This document shows positions 17,974 through 29,405 of a DNA stretch of 43,449 bases, one piece after another. How positions within the stretch are numbered: position 1 is the first letter of the stretch; every line of letters starts with the position of its first letter. The notes under the pieces are model-generated. The model did no database searches. It was not told where the DNA came from and saw only the letters and a program-made list of their open reading frames with translations. Both the position numbers and the translations under genes were made by a program. Source of the DNA: Antribacter soli (GTDB lineage Bacteria > Actinomycetota > Actinomycetes > Actinomycetales > Cellulomonadaceae); NCBI RefSeq assembly GCF_021568775.1, contig NZ_JAKGSG010000015.1, positions 1 through 43,449 on the forward strand, read 5' to 3'.

Positions 17974-18627
17974 ATGGAGATCGTCGTCGTCGGCAGGCAC
18001 ACGGAGGTAGCGGACAGGTTCCGCCAGCACGTGGAGGACAAGCTCGCGAAGGTCGAGCTGCTGTCGCCCAGCGTGCAGCGAGTGGACGTCGAGGTCACGC
18101 ACGAGAACAACCCGCGCCTCGCAGACCGCAGCGAGCGGGTCGAGCTCACGGTCCGGGCGAAGGGACCCGTGATCCGTGCGGAGGCCGCGGCGGACGACCG
18201 GTTCGGCGCCCTCGACCTCGCGATCGACAAGCTCAACGAGCGACTCCGCCGTGCCCGCGACCGGCGCAAGGACCACCGCAACAACTCCGTCCTCGCGCCC
18301 GTCGACGTCCGCCCCTACGAGGAGGTCGCCGAGCCGGCGCCCACGGCCACCAAGGCCGAGGTCAGCGCCCCGGCGGCCCTCGCTGAGGCGGGCGACACCG
18401 TGGAGACGACGCTCGGTGACTCGCCGGTGGTCATCCGGCAGAAGCTGCACCACGCCGAGCCCATGACGATCGACGACGCCGTCTACGAGATGGAGATGGT
18501 GGGGCACGACTTCTACCTCTTCATCGACAAGGAGACCGCGCGCCCGTCCGTGCTGTACCGCCGCAACGGCTGGACGTTCGGGGTCATCGCCCTCGACAGC
18601 CCGTGCACGGGGGCGCCACTCGGCTGA
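17974..18627 (+). CDS. hpf: Long-form ribosome hibernation promoting factor
   Basis: 217 residues. The N-terminal domain (about 1-100) starts MEIVVVGRHTEVADRFRQHV and carries the basic tail DKLNERLRRARDRRKDH, the HPF/YfiA domain that sits in the 30S subunit over the mRNA and tRNA channels. A variable linker of about 50 residues follows. The C-terminal domain, from about 147 (VVIRQKLHHAEPMTIDDAVY, GHDFYLFIDKETARPSVLY), mediates dimerisation of two 70S ribosomes into the 100S form. The long form is usual for actinobacteria. The protein protects idle ribosomes in stationary phase, hypoxia or stress. The long structured leader and repeated element upstream suggest strong transcriptional control. 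Confidence 0.95.
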   Translation: MEIVVVGRHTEVADRFRQHVEDKLAKVELLSPSVQRVDVEVTHENNPRLADRSERVELTVRAKGPVIRAEAAADDRFGALDLAIDKLNERLRRARDRRKDHRNNSVLAPVDVRPYEEVAEPAPTATKAEVSAPAALAEAGDTVETTLGDSPVVIRQKLHHAEPMTIDDAVYEMEMVGHDFYLFIDKETARPSVLYRRNGWTFGVIALDSPCTGAPLG

Positions 18628-18678
18628 TCCGAGCCCACGCGCCGGGTCTGTGTCAGTGGCAACGGGCACCATGTCCCC

Positions 18679-19911
18679 ATGGAGTCCTTGTCCCTGTCGC
18701 AGGCCCGGCGCGTCGCTCTTGCCGCGCAGGGGCTGCACCGCGCCCGCCGTCCCGGCAACCCGCCCACGATGCGGCACGTCCAGGGGGTGATCGACCGCCT
18801 CGGTCTGCTGCAGATCGACTCGGTCAACGTGCTGGCCCGCGCCCACCTGCTGCCGGTGTTCTCGCGGCTCGGCGCGTACGACACGGCGCTCCTCGACCGC
18901 GCCGCGGGGCGCGCCCCGCGGCGCGTGGTCGAGACGTGGGCGCACGTCGCCTCCTTCGTGCCGCCGGAGACGTACCCCTTGCTGGAGTGGCGGCGGCGCG
19001 CGTTCCTCTCGCAGGCCTGGGGCGTGATCGCCGGCGTCCCGCTCGACCACACGGCCGAGGTGGACGAGGTGCGCCGCCTGGTCGCCGAGCGCGGGCCCGT
19101 CAGCGCCGCACAGATCCACGACTGGTTCGCGGAGAACGGCCGCGGCCACCAGCGCAGCCGCGAGGAGTGGGGCTGGAACTGGACGGTCGCCAAACGGGTC
19201 CTGGAGTTCCTCTTCTTCACGGGCGAGGTCACTTCCGCTCGCCGCAACGCGGCGTTCGAGCGGCTGTACGACCTGCCGCAGCGGGTGCTGCCGCCGCACG
19301 TGCTCGCGGCACCGCCGGTGCCGGACGACGTGGCGCTGCGCACGCTGGTCGAGATCGGGGCCCGCGCCCACGGGATCGGTACCGCGCGCTGCTTCAAGGA
19401 CTACTTCCGGTTGCGCGGCAACGCGGCCGACCGGGCGGTCGCCGAGCTCGTGGAGGACGGGGTCCTGCTGCCGGTCCAGGTCGCGGGCTGGGACGAGCGC
19501 ACGTATCTGCACCGGGACGCGCGGGTGCCGCGCCGGGCGGACGGGCAGGCGCTCCTGGCGCCGTTCGACCCGCTGGTCTTCGAGCGCACCCGCCTGGAGC
19601 GCCTCTTCGGCACCCTGTACCGCATCGAGATCTACGTGCCCGAGCCGAAGCGGGTGCACGGCTACTACGTGCTGCCCTTCCTCGAGGACGAGCGGATCAC
19701 CGCACGGGTCGACCTCAAGGCCGACCGGCAGGCCGGCGTCCTGCGCGTCCAGTCCGCGCACCGCGAGCCGTGGGCGACGCCCGCCACATCGGCCCGGCTC
19801 GCCGCGGAGCTGCGCGAGATGGCGGGATGGCTCGGCCTGGAGGACGTGGTCGTCGCGGGTCGCGGCGAACTGGCGGCCGAACTCTCCGGCCACGCGCGCG
19901 CGACCGACTAG
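18679..19911 (+). CDS. YcaQ/AlkX-type winged-helix DNA glycosylase
   Basis: 410 residues. The start SLSQARRVALAAQGLHRARR and the segment VIDRLGLLQIDSVNVLARAH match the HTH_42 (YcaQ) superfamily. The QID triplet agrees with the Q-x-D catalytic motif of the YcaQ/AlkX branch; the AlkZ branch has Q-x-Q. WAHVASFVPPETYPLLEWRR and HDWFAENGRG support the family. Members unhook interstrand DNA crosslinks or excise bulky N-alkylpurines; AlkZ protects producers of azinomycin. No toxin cluster is visible here, so general alkylation repair is likeliest. The motif CACCAT at 18667-18672 ends six bases before the ATG and there is no Shine-Dalgarno sequence, suggesting a leaderless message. Confidence 0.88.
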   Translation: MESLSLSQARRVALAAQGLHRARRPGNPPTMRHVQGVIDRLGLLQIDSVNVLARAHLLPVFSRLGAYDTALLDRAAGRAPRRVVETWAHVASFVPPETYPLLEWRRRAFLSQAWGVIAGVPLDHTAEVDEVRRLVAERGPVSAAQIHDWFAENGRGHQRSREEWGWNWTVAKRVLEFLFFTGEVTSARRNAAFERLYDLPQRVLPPHVLAAPPVPDDVALRTLVEIGARAHGIGTARCFKDYFRLRGNAADRAVAELVEDGVLLPVQVAGWDERTYLHRDARVPRRADGQALLAPFDPLVFERTRLERLFGTLYRIEIYVPEPKRVHGYYVLPFLEDERITARVDLKADRQAGVLRVQSAHREPWATPATSARLAAELREMAGWLGLEDVVVAGRGELAAELSGHARATD

Positions 19912-19919
19912 CATCAGGT

Positions 19920-21620
19920 ATGGGGACAGCCGCCCTCTATCTGGGGGTCACGTTTGCCGCGGGCCTGGCAGCCGGTCTCGTCCGGCTCCCGCCACTGGTC
20001 GGCTTCCTCGTCGCGGGCTTCGTCCTCGGCGCCACGGGCGCGCCGGAGCTGCCGTACCTCGGGACCCTGGCGGACCTCGGCGTCACGCTGCTGCTCTTCG
20101 GGATCGGCCTGAAGTTCGACCCGCGCTCGCTGCTCCGCCGCGAGGTCTGGGCCACCACCGTGGTGCACATGGGGATCAGCGTCGCCGTCGCGGTCGGGTT
20201 CCTGGGCCTACTCATGGTCGCCGGCGTCGGCGTGCTCGCCGACGAGTCGCTCGGCAGCCTCGCGCTCGTCGGCTTCGCCCTGTCCTTCTCGTCCACCGTG
20301 TTCGTGGTGAAGCTCCTCGACGACCGCAGCGACGCGACGGCCCTGTACGGCCGCATCGCCATCGGCGTGCTCATCCTGCAGGACCTTGCCGCCGTCGTCT
20401 TCCTGTCGGTGTCGAAGGGCGAGCCGCCGAGCCCGTGGGCGGCGGCGCTGGTGCTGCTCGTCCCGGCCTCGTGGCTGCTGCGCCGGGCGCTGAGCCGAAC
20501 CGGTCACGGCGAGCTGCGGGTCCTCTTCGGCGTGCTGATGGCGCTCGGTCCCGGCTACGCCCTGTTCGAGGCGGTCGGGGTCAAGGGCGACCTGGGCGCG
20601 CTCGTCATGGGTGCGCTGCTGGCCTCGCACCCGGCTGCCACCGAGCTGTCGCGGCACCTGTTCTCGCTCAAGGAGCTCCTGCTCGTCGGGTTCTTCGTCT
20701 CGATCGGGATGCATGGCACGCCCTCGCTCGGCGACGTGGGCGTCGCGGCGCTCCTGCTGCTCCTGCTGCCGGCGCAGGCCGTCGCGTACGGCGGGCTGCT
20801 GTGGCTGATGCGCCTGCGGTACCGCACGACGTTCCTCGCGTCGCTCGCGATGACCAACTACTCGGAGTTCGGGCTGATCGTCGTGGCCGTCGGCGCCTCG
20901 ACCGGGCTCCTGACGGGGGACTGGGTGCCGACGGTGGCGCTCGCGGTTGCGGCGAGCTTCGTGCTCTGCGCGGCGGTGAACCGTCGAGGCGTCGAGATCG
21001 CCGCGTCGCTGGAGGAGAGCCTGCCGCTGCAGCGCCCCGAGCGCCTGATCCCGGACGACCGGCCCATCGACGTGGGCCGTGCGCAGGCCGTGGTGCTCGG
21101 GATGGGACGGGTGGGCCGGGCCGCGTTCGACCGGCTGCGCGGCGAGTACGGGCTGAAGGTGGCGGGTGTGGAGCACGACGGCGCGCGCGTGGGCGAGCTG
21201 CGCGCGGCGGGCGTGAACGTCGTGCGGGCGGACGCGACGGACCTCGACTTCTGGGAGCGGGTCTGTGCGGCGGGGACCGTGCGGGTGGCGGTGCTGGCGA
21301 TGCCCGGCGAGAATGCGAACCTCCTCGCGATGGACCGGCTGCGCGAGGCCGGGTTCGCGGGCCGGGTCGTGGCTCTGGCACGGTACGCGGACGAGGTGGG
21401 CCACCTGCGGAAGGCGGGCGTCGACGAGGTGTTCCACCTCTACGGCACGGCGGGCGTCCAGCTCGCCGACTACGCGGCCGACCTCGCGCTGGGGGAGCGA
21501 TGGTTGGAACCGGGTGAGGCGCGCGGTCGTTACCCCGAGAGCGAACCCGGCCCTCAGGTGCCGGGGGAGCGGGCCGACACCGGAGCCGGACGGCCTACGA
21601 TGGACGACGGTGTGACCTGA
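19920..21620 (+). CDS. CPA2/KefB-type cation:proton antiporter with RCK domain
   Basis: 566 residues from ATG 19920. About twelve membrane helices run from LYLGVTFAAGLAAGLVRLPP to about residue 355. VGFLVAGFVLGATGAPEL, DLGVTLLLFGIGLKFDPRSL, ALSFSSTVFVVKLLDD and MTNYSEFGLIVVAVG are typical of the Na+/H+ exchanger (Pfam PF00999) KefB/RosB branch. A C-terminal TrkA-N (RCK) domain begins AQAVVLGMGRVGRAAFDRL, a Rossmann G-x-G-x-x-G. It runs to about residue 500, followed by a disordered tail. The protein should exchange K+ or Na+ for protons under nucleotide control. TAGCAT at 19909-19914, inside the previous stop codon, ends five bases before the ATG and may be a leaderless -10. Confidence 0.9.
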   Translation: MGTAALYLGVTFAAGLAAGLVRLPPLVGFLVAGFVLGATGAPELPYLGTLADLGVTLLLFGIGLKFDPRSLLRREVWATTVVHMGISVAVAVGFLGLLMVAGVGVLADESLGSLALVGFALSFSSTVFVVKLLDDRSDATALYGRIAIGVLILQDLAAVVFLSVSKGEPPSPWAAALVLLVPASWLLRRALSRTGHGELRVLFGVLMALGPGYALFEAVGVKGDLGALVMGALLASHPAATELSRHLFSLKELLLVGFFVSIGMHGTPSLGDVGVAALLLLLLPAQAVAYGGLLWLMRLRYRTTFLASLAMTNYSEFGLIVVAVGASTGLLTGDWVPTVALAVAASFVLCAAVNRRGVEIAASLEESLPLQRPERLIPDDRPIDVGRAQAVVLGMGRVGRAAFDRLRGEYGLKVAGVEHDGARVGELRAAGVNVVRADATDLDFWERVCAAGTVRVAVLAMPGENANLLAMDRLREAGFAGRVVALARYADEVGHLRKAGVDEVFHLYGTAGVQLADYAADLALGERWLEPGEARGRYPESEPGPQVPGERADTGAGRPTMDDGVT

Positions 21621-21700
21621 CCGAGCCCGTGCGGGGTGTCGCCTCGTAACGCCGAACCGACCGTCCCTTGACCGGGACGCTACCGACAACGGGAGAACGC

Positions 21701-24673
<2,973 letters not shown>

Positions 24674-24688
24674 GCACCACCGCGTCCG

Positions 24689-24720
24689 ACGGCGACCGCC
24701 CCCTCCGGGGCGGTCGCCGT
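24689..24720 (+). terminator. Terminator after secA
   Basis: A perfect 14-pair stem (24689-24702 with 24707-24720) closes a CTCC loop, starting 15 bases after the secA stop. It is nearly all G:C and lacks a T-tract, as many actinobacterial intrinsic terminators do. Confidence 0.85.
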
Positions 24721-24748
24721 TCTGCGTCGGAGGTGCGGACGGACGAGG

Positions 24749-24767
24749 TTAGGTTTGCCTAATATCG
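24749..24767 (+). promoter_or_regulatory. DtxR/IdeR-type iron box upstream of heme oxygenase
   Basis: TTAGGTTTGCCTAATATCG matches the known DtxR/IdeR consensus TTAGGTTAGSCTAACCTAA at 14 of 19 positions, with an inner TTAGG-TTTG-CCTAA inverted repeat. It lies 64 bases before the heme oxygenase start and about 7 bases before a TAGGCT -10 element (24774-24779), so a bound Fe-repressor would block RNA polymerase. The gene should therefore be switched on when iron is scarce. Confidence 0.7.
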
Positions 24768-24771
24768 GTCT

Positions 24772-24784
24772 GCTAGGCTCGGCG
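24772..24784 (+). promoter_or_regulatory. Putative -10 region of heme oxygenase
   Basis: GCTAGGCTCGGCG contains TAGGCT (24774-24779) and is identical to the minus-strand promoter core at 2208-2220. Transcription would start near 24786, giving a leader of about 45 bases. The leader contains a five-pair hairpin (CTGAC/GTCAG, 24789-24803) and a CTCC/GGAG pairing (24815-24825) that would hide the ribosome binding site. Confidence 0.5.
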
Positions 24785-24830
24785 CGATCTGACGATCTGT
24801 CAGGTCCTGAGCGCCTCCTGAGGAGCAACC

Positions 24831-25496
24831 GTGGCTGCTGCCGCCGACGTCCCCTTCCCGACCCCGCTGTCCGTCCTGCTCCGCGAGGGCACCCGGGCCG
24901 AGCATCGCGAGGCGGAGACGGAGTCGTTCGTCGAGCGGCTCCTCGCCGGCGAGCTGGACGTCAGCGCCTACGCCGACCTCGCCGCGCAGCAGCTCGAGAT
25001 CTACACCGCGGTGGAAGAGGCGAGCGAGAGCCACCGCGGCGACCGGCGCGGCGGTGCCCTGGTGTTCGACGAGCTCACCCGCGTGCCGTCGATCGAGCGG
25101 GACCTGGCGCACCTGTACGGCGCCGGCTGGCGCACGCAGATCGACGTGCTGCCGGCCACGCGCTCCTATGCGGCGCGCATCCGCTCCGTCTGTGGCCGTC
25201 TCCCGGAGTACGCCGCGCACGCCTACACGCGCTACCTCGGCGACCTGTCCGGCGGCCAGGTGATCCGGCGCATGCTCGAGCGGCACTACGGGCTGTCCGG
25301 CGACGGGCTCGCCTTCTACACCTTCCCGGACATCCCGAAGGCCAAGCCGTTCAAGGACGTGTACCGCGAGCGCCTCGACGGCCTCGAGCTGGACGCGGCC
25401 GAGGTGGAGGTCGCCGTGGCGGAGGCGCAGGAGGCGTTCCGCAGCAACCGGGCGATGTTCACCGAGCTGGGGGAGCGGCACCGCCCGCGCGCGTGA
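24831..25496 (+). CDS. hmuO: Heme oxygenase (biliverdin-producing)
   Basis: 221 residues from GTG 24831, with GAGGAG seven bases upstream. It has the HO-1/HmuO layout: LREGTRAEHREAE with the proximal heme ligand His25, and the distal-helix motif GDLSGGQ at 137-143 (GDLSGGQVIRRML). FYTFPDIPKAKPFKDVYRE follows. The enzyme opens heme with O2 and electrons to biliverdin, CO and Fe2+, here probably for iron recovery from heme. No heme importer or reductase gene lies beside it. The upstream iron box suggests repression by a DtxR/IdeR-type regulator when iron is plentiful. It sits alone between secA and the threonine genes, with no sign of transfer in its base composition. Confidence 0.93.
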   Translation: MAAAADVPFPTPLSVLLREGTRAEHREAETESFVERLLAGELDVSAYADLAAQQLEIYTAVEEASESHRGDRRGGALVFDELTRVPSIERDLAHLYGAGWRTQIDVLPATRSYAARIRSVCGRLPEYAAHAYTRYLGDLSGGQVIRRMLERHYGLSGDGLAFYTFPDIPKAKPFKDVYRERLDGLELDAAEVEVAVAEAQEAFRSNRAMFTELGERHRPRA

Positions 25497-25679
25497 CGGG
25501 GCCGGGCGTCCTGCCGGCGACGGCGACGGCGGCGCCACGGGGTCCGGCGGGGCGAGCGGGGCGGGGTCGAAGGATGGACCGCTCCGCCGCGTGTCGGACC
25601 TCGCGGCTATCCTGAGCGCGTCCGCCCCGACGGGGCGCGCCCACCACCGGATAACCCCTGACCGGAAAGCAGGACACCC
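25497..25679 (+). promoter_or_regulatory. Gap between heme oxygenase and hom
   Basis: 183 bases with no gene. TATCCT at 25608-25613 is a plausible -10 for the threonine operon, giving a leader of about 60 bases. That leader holds an imperfect GC-rich hairpin (about 25616-25642). There is no start codon for a leader peptide in it, so a classical threonine attenuator is not supported. GGAAAG and CAGGA precede the GTG of hom. Confidence 0.4.
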
Positions 25680-26981
25680 GTGCCCGGACCCAGCGTCACC
25701 CCCCTCCGCGTCGCGCTGCTCGGTTGCGGAGTGGTCGGAACGCAGGTCGCGCGCCTGCTCCTCGAGCACGGCGAGGACCTGGCCGCGCGGGCCGGGGCGC
25801 CGCTCGAGCTGGTCGGCATCGCGGTGCGGAACGCCGCCGTGCAGCGCGACAGTGCGATCCCGCGGGAGCTCCTCACCGAGGACGCGGAGACGCTGGTGTC
25901 GGGCGCGGACATCGTGATCGAGGTGATGGGCGGCCTGGAGCCGGCGCGCACCCTGCTGCTGCGGGCCATCGACGGCGGCGCCGCCGTCGTGACGGCGAAC
26001 AAGGCGCTGCTGGCGGAAGACGGGCCCACGCTCTACAAGGCGGCGGACGCCGCGGGCGTCGACATCTACTTCGAGGCCGCGGTGGCGGGCGCGATCCCGA
26101 TCGTGCGCCCGGTGCGCGAGTCGCTCGCGGGCGACCACGTGCGCCGCGTGCTCGGCATCGTCAACGGCACCACGAACTACGTCCTGGACCAGATGGCGAG
26201 CGGTGGCCTGTCGTTCGAGGAGGCCGTGAAGCAGGCGCAGGATCTCGGCTACGCGGAGGCAGACCCGACGGCGGACGTCGAGGGCTTCGACGCCGCGGCC
26301 AAGGCGGCCATCCTGGCGAGCCTCGCGTTCCACACGCGGGTGTCGGCGGACGACGTGGCCCGCGAGGGCATCACGCACGTGACGGCCGACGACGTGGCCT
26401 GGGCGGAGCGCACGGGCCACCGGGTCAAGCTGCTGGCGATCGCGGAGCAGACGGAGGAGGGTGTGTCGGTGCGGGTGCACCCTGCCCTCGTGCCGCTGGA
26501 GCACCCGCTGGCGAACGTGCGAGGTGCGTTCAACGCGGTCTTCGTCGAGGCCGACGCGGCCGGGCCGCTCATGTTCTACGGTCAGGGCGCCGGCGGCCGG
26601 CCGACGGCCTCGGCGGTCCTGGGCGACGTCGTCTCGGCCGCGCGGCATCGCGTGCTCGGCGGCAAGGGTCCCCAGGAGTCCGTCTACGCGGCGCTGCGCA
26701 TCCTGCCGCCCGACGCCGCCGTGACCCGGTACCAGGTGCGCATGGTCGTCGCCGACCGGCCGGGCGTCCTCGCCCAGGTGGCGGGCGCGCTGGCCGATCA
26801 CGGCGTCTCGATCGACACGGTGCGTCAGGCCGGTGCGGAGCCGGGGGACGAGACCGGCACGGCGAGCCTGCTGCTCACGACCCACGCGGCGCGCGAGGCC
26901 TCGCTGGCGGCGACGGTCGCCGCCGTGCGGGAGCTCGAGCCCGTCCACGAGATCACGTCCGTCCTGAGAGTCGAAGGTTGA
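25680..26981 (+). CDS. hom: Homoserine dehydrogenase
   Basis: 433 residues from GTG 25680. The NAD(P)-binding motif is GCGVVG at 15-20. Substrate and catalytic segments include [33 protein letters not shown] and [13 protein letters not shown]. The signature [20 protein letters not shown] carries conserved acidic residues and Lys. A C-terminal ACT domain (from about 350, [20 protein letters not shown]) is the usual site of feedback control by threonine. It reduces aspartate semialdehyde to homoserine, the branch point to methionine and threonine. The gene is followed by thrC after five bases and then thrB, forming the threonine operon. Confidence 0.97.
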   Translation: MPGPSVTPLRVALLGCGVVGTQVARLLLEHGEDLAARAGAPLELVGIAVRNAAVQRDSAIPRELLTEDAETLVSGADIVIEVMGGLEPARTLLLRAIDGGAAVVTANKALLAEDGPTLYKAADAAGVDIYFEAAVAGAIPIVRPVRESLAGDHVRRVLGIVNGTTNYVLDQMASGGLSFEEAVKQAQDLGYAEADPTADVEGFDAAAKAAILASLAFHTRVSADDVAREGITHVTADDVAWAERTGHRVKLLAIAEQTEEGVSVRVHPALVPLEHPLANVRGAFNAVFVEADAAGPLMFYGQGAGGRPTASAVLGDVVSAARHRVLGGKGPQESVYAALRILPPDAAVTRYQVRMVVADRPGVLAQVAGALADHGVSIDTVRQAGAEPGDETGTASLLLTTHAAREASLAATVAAVRELEPVHEITSVLRVEG

Positions 26982-26986
26982 GCCGC

Positions 26987-28096
26987 ATGACCACCGCCCC
27001 AACGACCGCACCGGCCACCCACCAGTGGCGCGGGGTCATCGCCGAGTACGCCGACCGCCTGCCCGCGCACGTGCAGCAGACGATCGTGACGCTGGGCGAG
27101 GGCGGCACGCCGCTCGTCCCCGCGCCGGCGATCGGCGACCGCATCGGTGCCGAGGTCTTCGTCAAGGTCGAGGGGATGAACCCGACCGGGTCGTTCAAGG
27201 ACCGCGGCATGACGACGGCGATCTCGGCCGCCGCGGCGCGCGGGGCCCGCGCCGTCGTGTGCGCGTCGACCGGCAACACGTCCGCCTCGGCGGCCGCGTA
27301 CGCGACCCGTGCCGGGATGGTCTGCGCGGTGCTGGTGCCCGACGGCAAGATCGCGATGGGAAAGCTGAGCCAGGCGGTCGCGCACGGCGCACGCCTGCTG
27401 CAGGTCGACGGCAACTTCGACGACTGCCTGGTCGCGGCGCGCAAGCTGGCCGAGGCGCACCCCGTCGAGCTCGTGAACTCGGTGAACCCGGACCGCATCG
27501 AGGGCCAGAAGACGGCGGCGTTCGAGGTCGTGGACGTCCTCGGCGACGCGCCGGACATCCACGTGCTGCCCGTCGGCAACGCGGGGAACATCACGGCCTA
27601 CTGGAAGGGCTACACCGAGTACGCCGACCTGGCGGCCGGCCCGGTGCGCGCGAGCCGGACCCCGGTCATGTGGGGCTTCCAGGCCGCGGGCGCGGCGCCG
27701 ATCGTGCTGGGTCACCCCGTCGACGAGCCGGAGACGATCGCGACGGCGATCCGCATCGGCAACCCGGCGTCCTGGCGGCAGGCGGAGGAGGCCCGTGACG
27801 CGTCGGGCGGCGTCATCGAGGCGGTGACGGACGAGCAGATCCTCGCCGCCCACCGCCTGCTCGCGGCCGAGGTCGGTGTCTTCGTGGAGCCGGCGTCGGC
27901 GGCGGGCGTGGCGGGGGTCCTGTCCCGTGCCGAGCGCGGCCTGGTGCCCCCGGGCGCCCGCATCGTCATCACCGTGACGGGTCACGGTCTGAAGGACCCG
28001 GGGTGGGCGCTGCGCACCCCTGACGGCGGCGAGGTGGTCCCCACGAGGGTGACCGCCGACGTCGTCTCGATCGCCGACGCGCTCGGGCTGTACTGA
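26987..28096 (+). CDS. thrC: Threonine synthase
   Basis: 369 residues from ATG 26987; a TTG at 26978 inside the hom stop region is a less likely start. The pyridoxal-phosphate lysine is Lys71 in [11 protein letters not shown]. The phosphate-binding glycine loop is [16 protein letters not shown], and [15 protein letters not shown] is the usual Ser/Thr/Asn cluster. It converts O-phosphohomoserine to threonine and phosphate in the cytosol. It is the shorter, bacterial form without the N-terminal extension. Together with hom upstream and thrB downstream it completes threonine synthesis from aspartate semialdehyde. Confidence 0.97.
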   Translation: MTTAPTTAPATHQWRGVIAEYADRLPAHVQQTIVTLGEGGTPLVPAPAIGDRIGAEVFVKVEGMNPTGSFKDRGMTTAISAAAARGARAVVCASTGNTSASAAAYATRAGMVCAVLVPDGKIAMGKLSQAVAHGARLLQVDGNFDDCLVAARKLAEAHPVELVNSVNPDRIEGQKTAAFEVVDVLGDAPDIHVLPVGNAGNITAYWKGYTEYADLAAGPVRASRTPVMWGFQAAGAAPIVLGHPVDEPETIATAIRIGNPASWRQAEEARDASGGVIEAVTDEQILAAHRLLAAEVGVFVEPASAAGVAGVLSRAERGLVPPGARIVITVTGHGLKDPGWALRTPDGGEVVPTRVTADVVSIADALGLY

Positions 28097-28124
28097 GCAG
28101 CGTCCGGCAAGGAGAGGCAGGACC

Positions 28125-29180
28125 ATGCAGCTCGGCGCCGACCATGTGCGCGTGCGGGTGCCCGCGACCAGCGCCAACCTCGGACCCGGTTTCGACGCCC
28201 TGGGGCTGGCCCTCGCACTGCACGACGAGGTCGAGGTGCGGCTCCTCGCACGCGACGAGGTCGTGGTCGAGGTCCAGGGCGAGGGTGCGGGAGAGGTGCC
28301 GGACGGGGAGGAGCACCTCATCGTGCGCGCGCTGCGCCGCACCATGGAGTACGCGGGTGCTCCGCCCACCGGACTTCACCTGACCTGCGTGAACGTGATC
28401 CCGCACGGGCGGGGACTGGGCTCGTCGGCCGCCGCAGTGGTGGCGGGCATCGTCGCGGCGCGGGCCCTGCTGGCGGACCCGCGGGCGCTCGACGCGGCGG
28501 CGGTGCTCCGCCTCGCGACCGAGTTCGAAGGGCACCCGGACAACGCTGCGCCGGCGATCCAGGGCGGGGCGACCGTCGCGTGGACGGGCGAGAACGGCCC
28601 GCGGGCGGTCGGGCTCGACGTCGACCCTTCGATCGAGGCGACGGTGCTCGTCCCCGAGCACCGGCTGGCCACGGCCCGCGCCCGGGCGGCCCTGCCGGCC
28701 AGGGTGGCCCACGCGGACGCGGCGTTCACCGCCGGCCGGGCGGCGCTGCTCGTGGAAGCCCTCGCCCGCCGCCCGGAGCTGCTGTTCGACGCCACGGAGG
28801 ACCGCCTGCACCAGTCGTACCGCGCCGCGGTCCTCGGAGCGTCGAGCGAGCTGCTGCGCGGGCTGCGCGACGAGGGGCTCGCCGCGACGGTCTCCGGCGC
28901 CGGCCCCACGGTCCTGCTGCTGACCACGCCGGACCAGGCGGCGCGCCGTGATGCCGTTCTCGCCGACCTCATCGGCCCGACGAGCGCCTCCCGCGAGGGT
29001 CCTGGCGGGCCTGGGCAGGGCGAAGCCGAGAGTTCACCGACATCGGGATGGCGTACGCTGCGGCCCGGAATCGACCTGGTGGGCGCCCGAGCGCGGCGCG
29101 TGGCCGCCGGGTCGGAGCCGTCAGGCGCGCAGCGCGTCGTCTCCGGTCCGTCGGTGGTACGAGGTGGTAGGATGCAGTGA
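28125..29180 (+). CDS. thrB: Homoserine kinase
   Basis: 351 residues from ATG 28125, preceded by AAGGAGAGG. GHMP-kinase motifs are PATSANLGPGFDALGLAL near the start, the ATP loop PHGRGLGSSAAAVVAG at 93-108, and VSGAGPTVLLL in the third motif. It phosphorylates homoserine for threonine synthase. After the usual ending (WRTLRPGIDLVGAR) there is an extra tail of about 30 residues. The DNA there also carries a TAGGAT -10-like element at 29168-29173, so the tail may partly reflect promoter sequence for rho read as protein. The order hom-thrC-thrB is normal for actinobacteria. Confidence 0.95.
   Translation: MQLGADHVRVRVPATSANLGPGFDALGLALALHDEVEVRLLARDEVVVEVQGEGAGEVPDGEEHLIVRALRRTMEYAGAPPTGLHLTCVNVIPHGRGLGSSAAAVVAGIVAARALLADPRALDAAAVLRLATEFEGHPDNAAPAIQGGATVAWTGENGPRAVGLDVDPSIEATVLVPEHRLATARARAALPARVAHADAAFTAGRAALLVEALARRPELLFDATEDRLHQSYRAAVLGASSELLRGLRDEGLAATVSGAGPTVLLLTTPDQAARRDAVLADLIGPTSASREGPGGPGQGEAESSPTSGWRTLRPGIDLVGARARRVAAGSEPSGAQRVVSGPSVVRGGRMQ
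29168..29173 (+). promoter_or_regulatory. Putative rho promoter -10 inside the thrB 3' end
   Basis: TAGGAT fits TAnnnT and lies seven codon positions or less from the thrB stop. Transcription from it would give a rho leader of about 225 bases. No good -35 is visible. Confidence 0.35.
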
Positions 29181-29405
29181 GCCTTTTGGGATGCGCGGCC
29201 CTTTTCATGGGACCTTGCAGTCATCCCCGGGCCGCCTCACGGGCGGCCGGCATCTCGCGAGAAGGCGGACAGCAACCCCCGTCAGCCGACGTCGTCGTAC
29301 CACTGATGCGAGGTTTCCAGCGCCACGGCCGGATTGTGCCGGGCGCACACCACTGCGCGGCCCCCATCACCCACGCGGCCGCAGATCGAGGGGGAAGGGT
29401 CCTTC
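29181..29405 (+). promoter_or_regulatory. rho leader region
   Basis: 225 bases without a gene. The first 40 bases are relatively T-rich (GCCTTTTGGGATG, CCCTTTTCATGGG). A hairpin GGCCGCC/GGCGGCC with a five-base loop lies at 29230-29248; it could end thrB transcription or fold in the rho leader. CCCTTTTCATGGG itself forms a short CCC/GGG stem. GGGGGAAGGG precedes the rho GTG. Long leaders before rho fit the known self-limitation of Rho by premature termination, but nothing here proves it. Confidence 0.4.
29230..29248 (+). terminator. Candidate hairpin after thrB
   Basis: A seven-pair stem (GGCCGCC with GGCGGCC) and five-base loop lie 50 bases after the thrB stop, with no T-tract. A short palindrome CTCGCGAG follows at 29253-29260. 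It may be a threonine-operon terminator or part of the rho leader. Confidence 0.35.

Noticed and set aside
25614-25679. Threonine attenuator with leader peptide before hom
   Set aside because: No start codon or Thr/Ile-rich short frame lies in the leader, and the hairpin there is imperfect.
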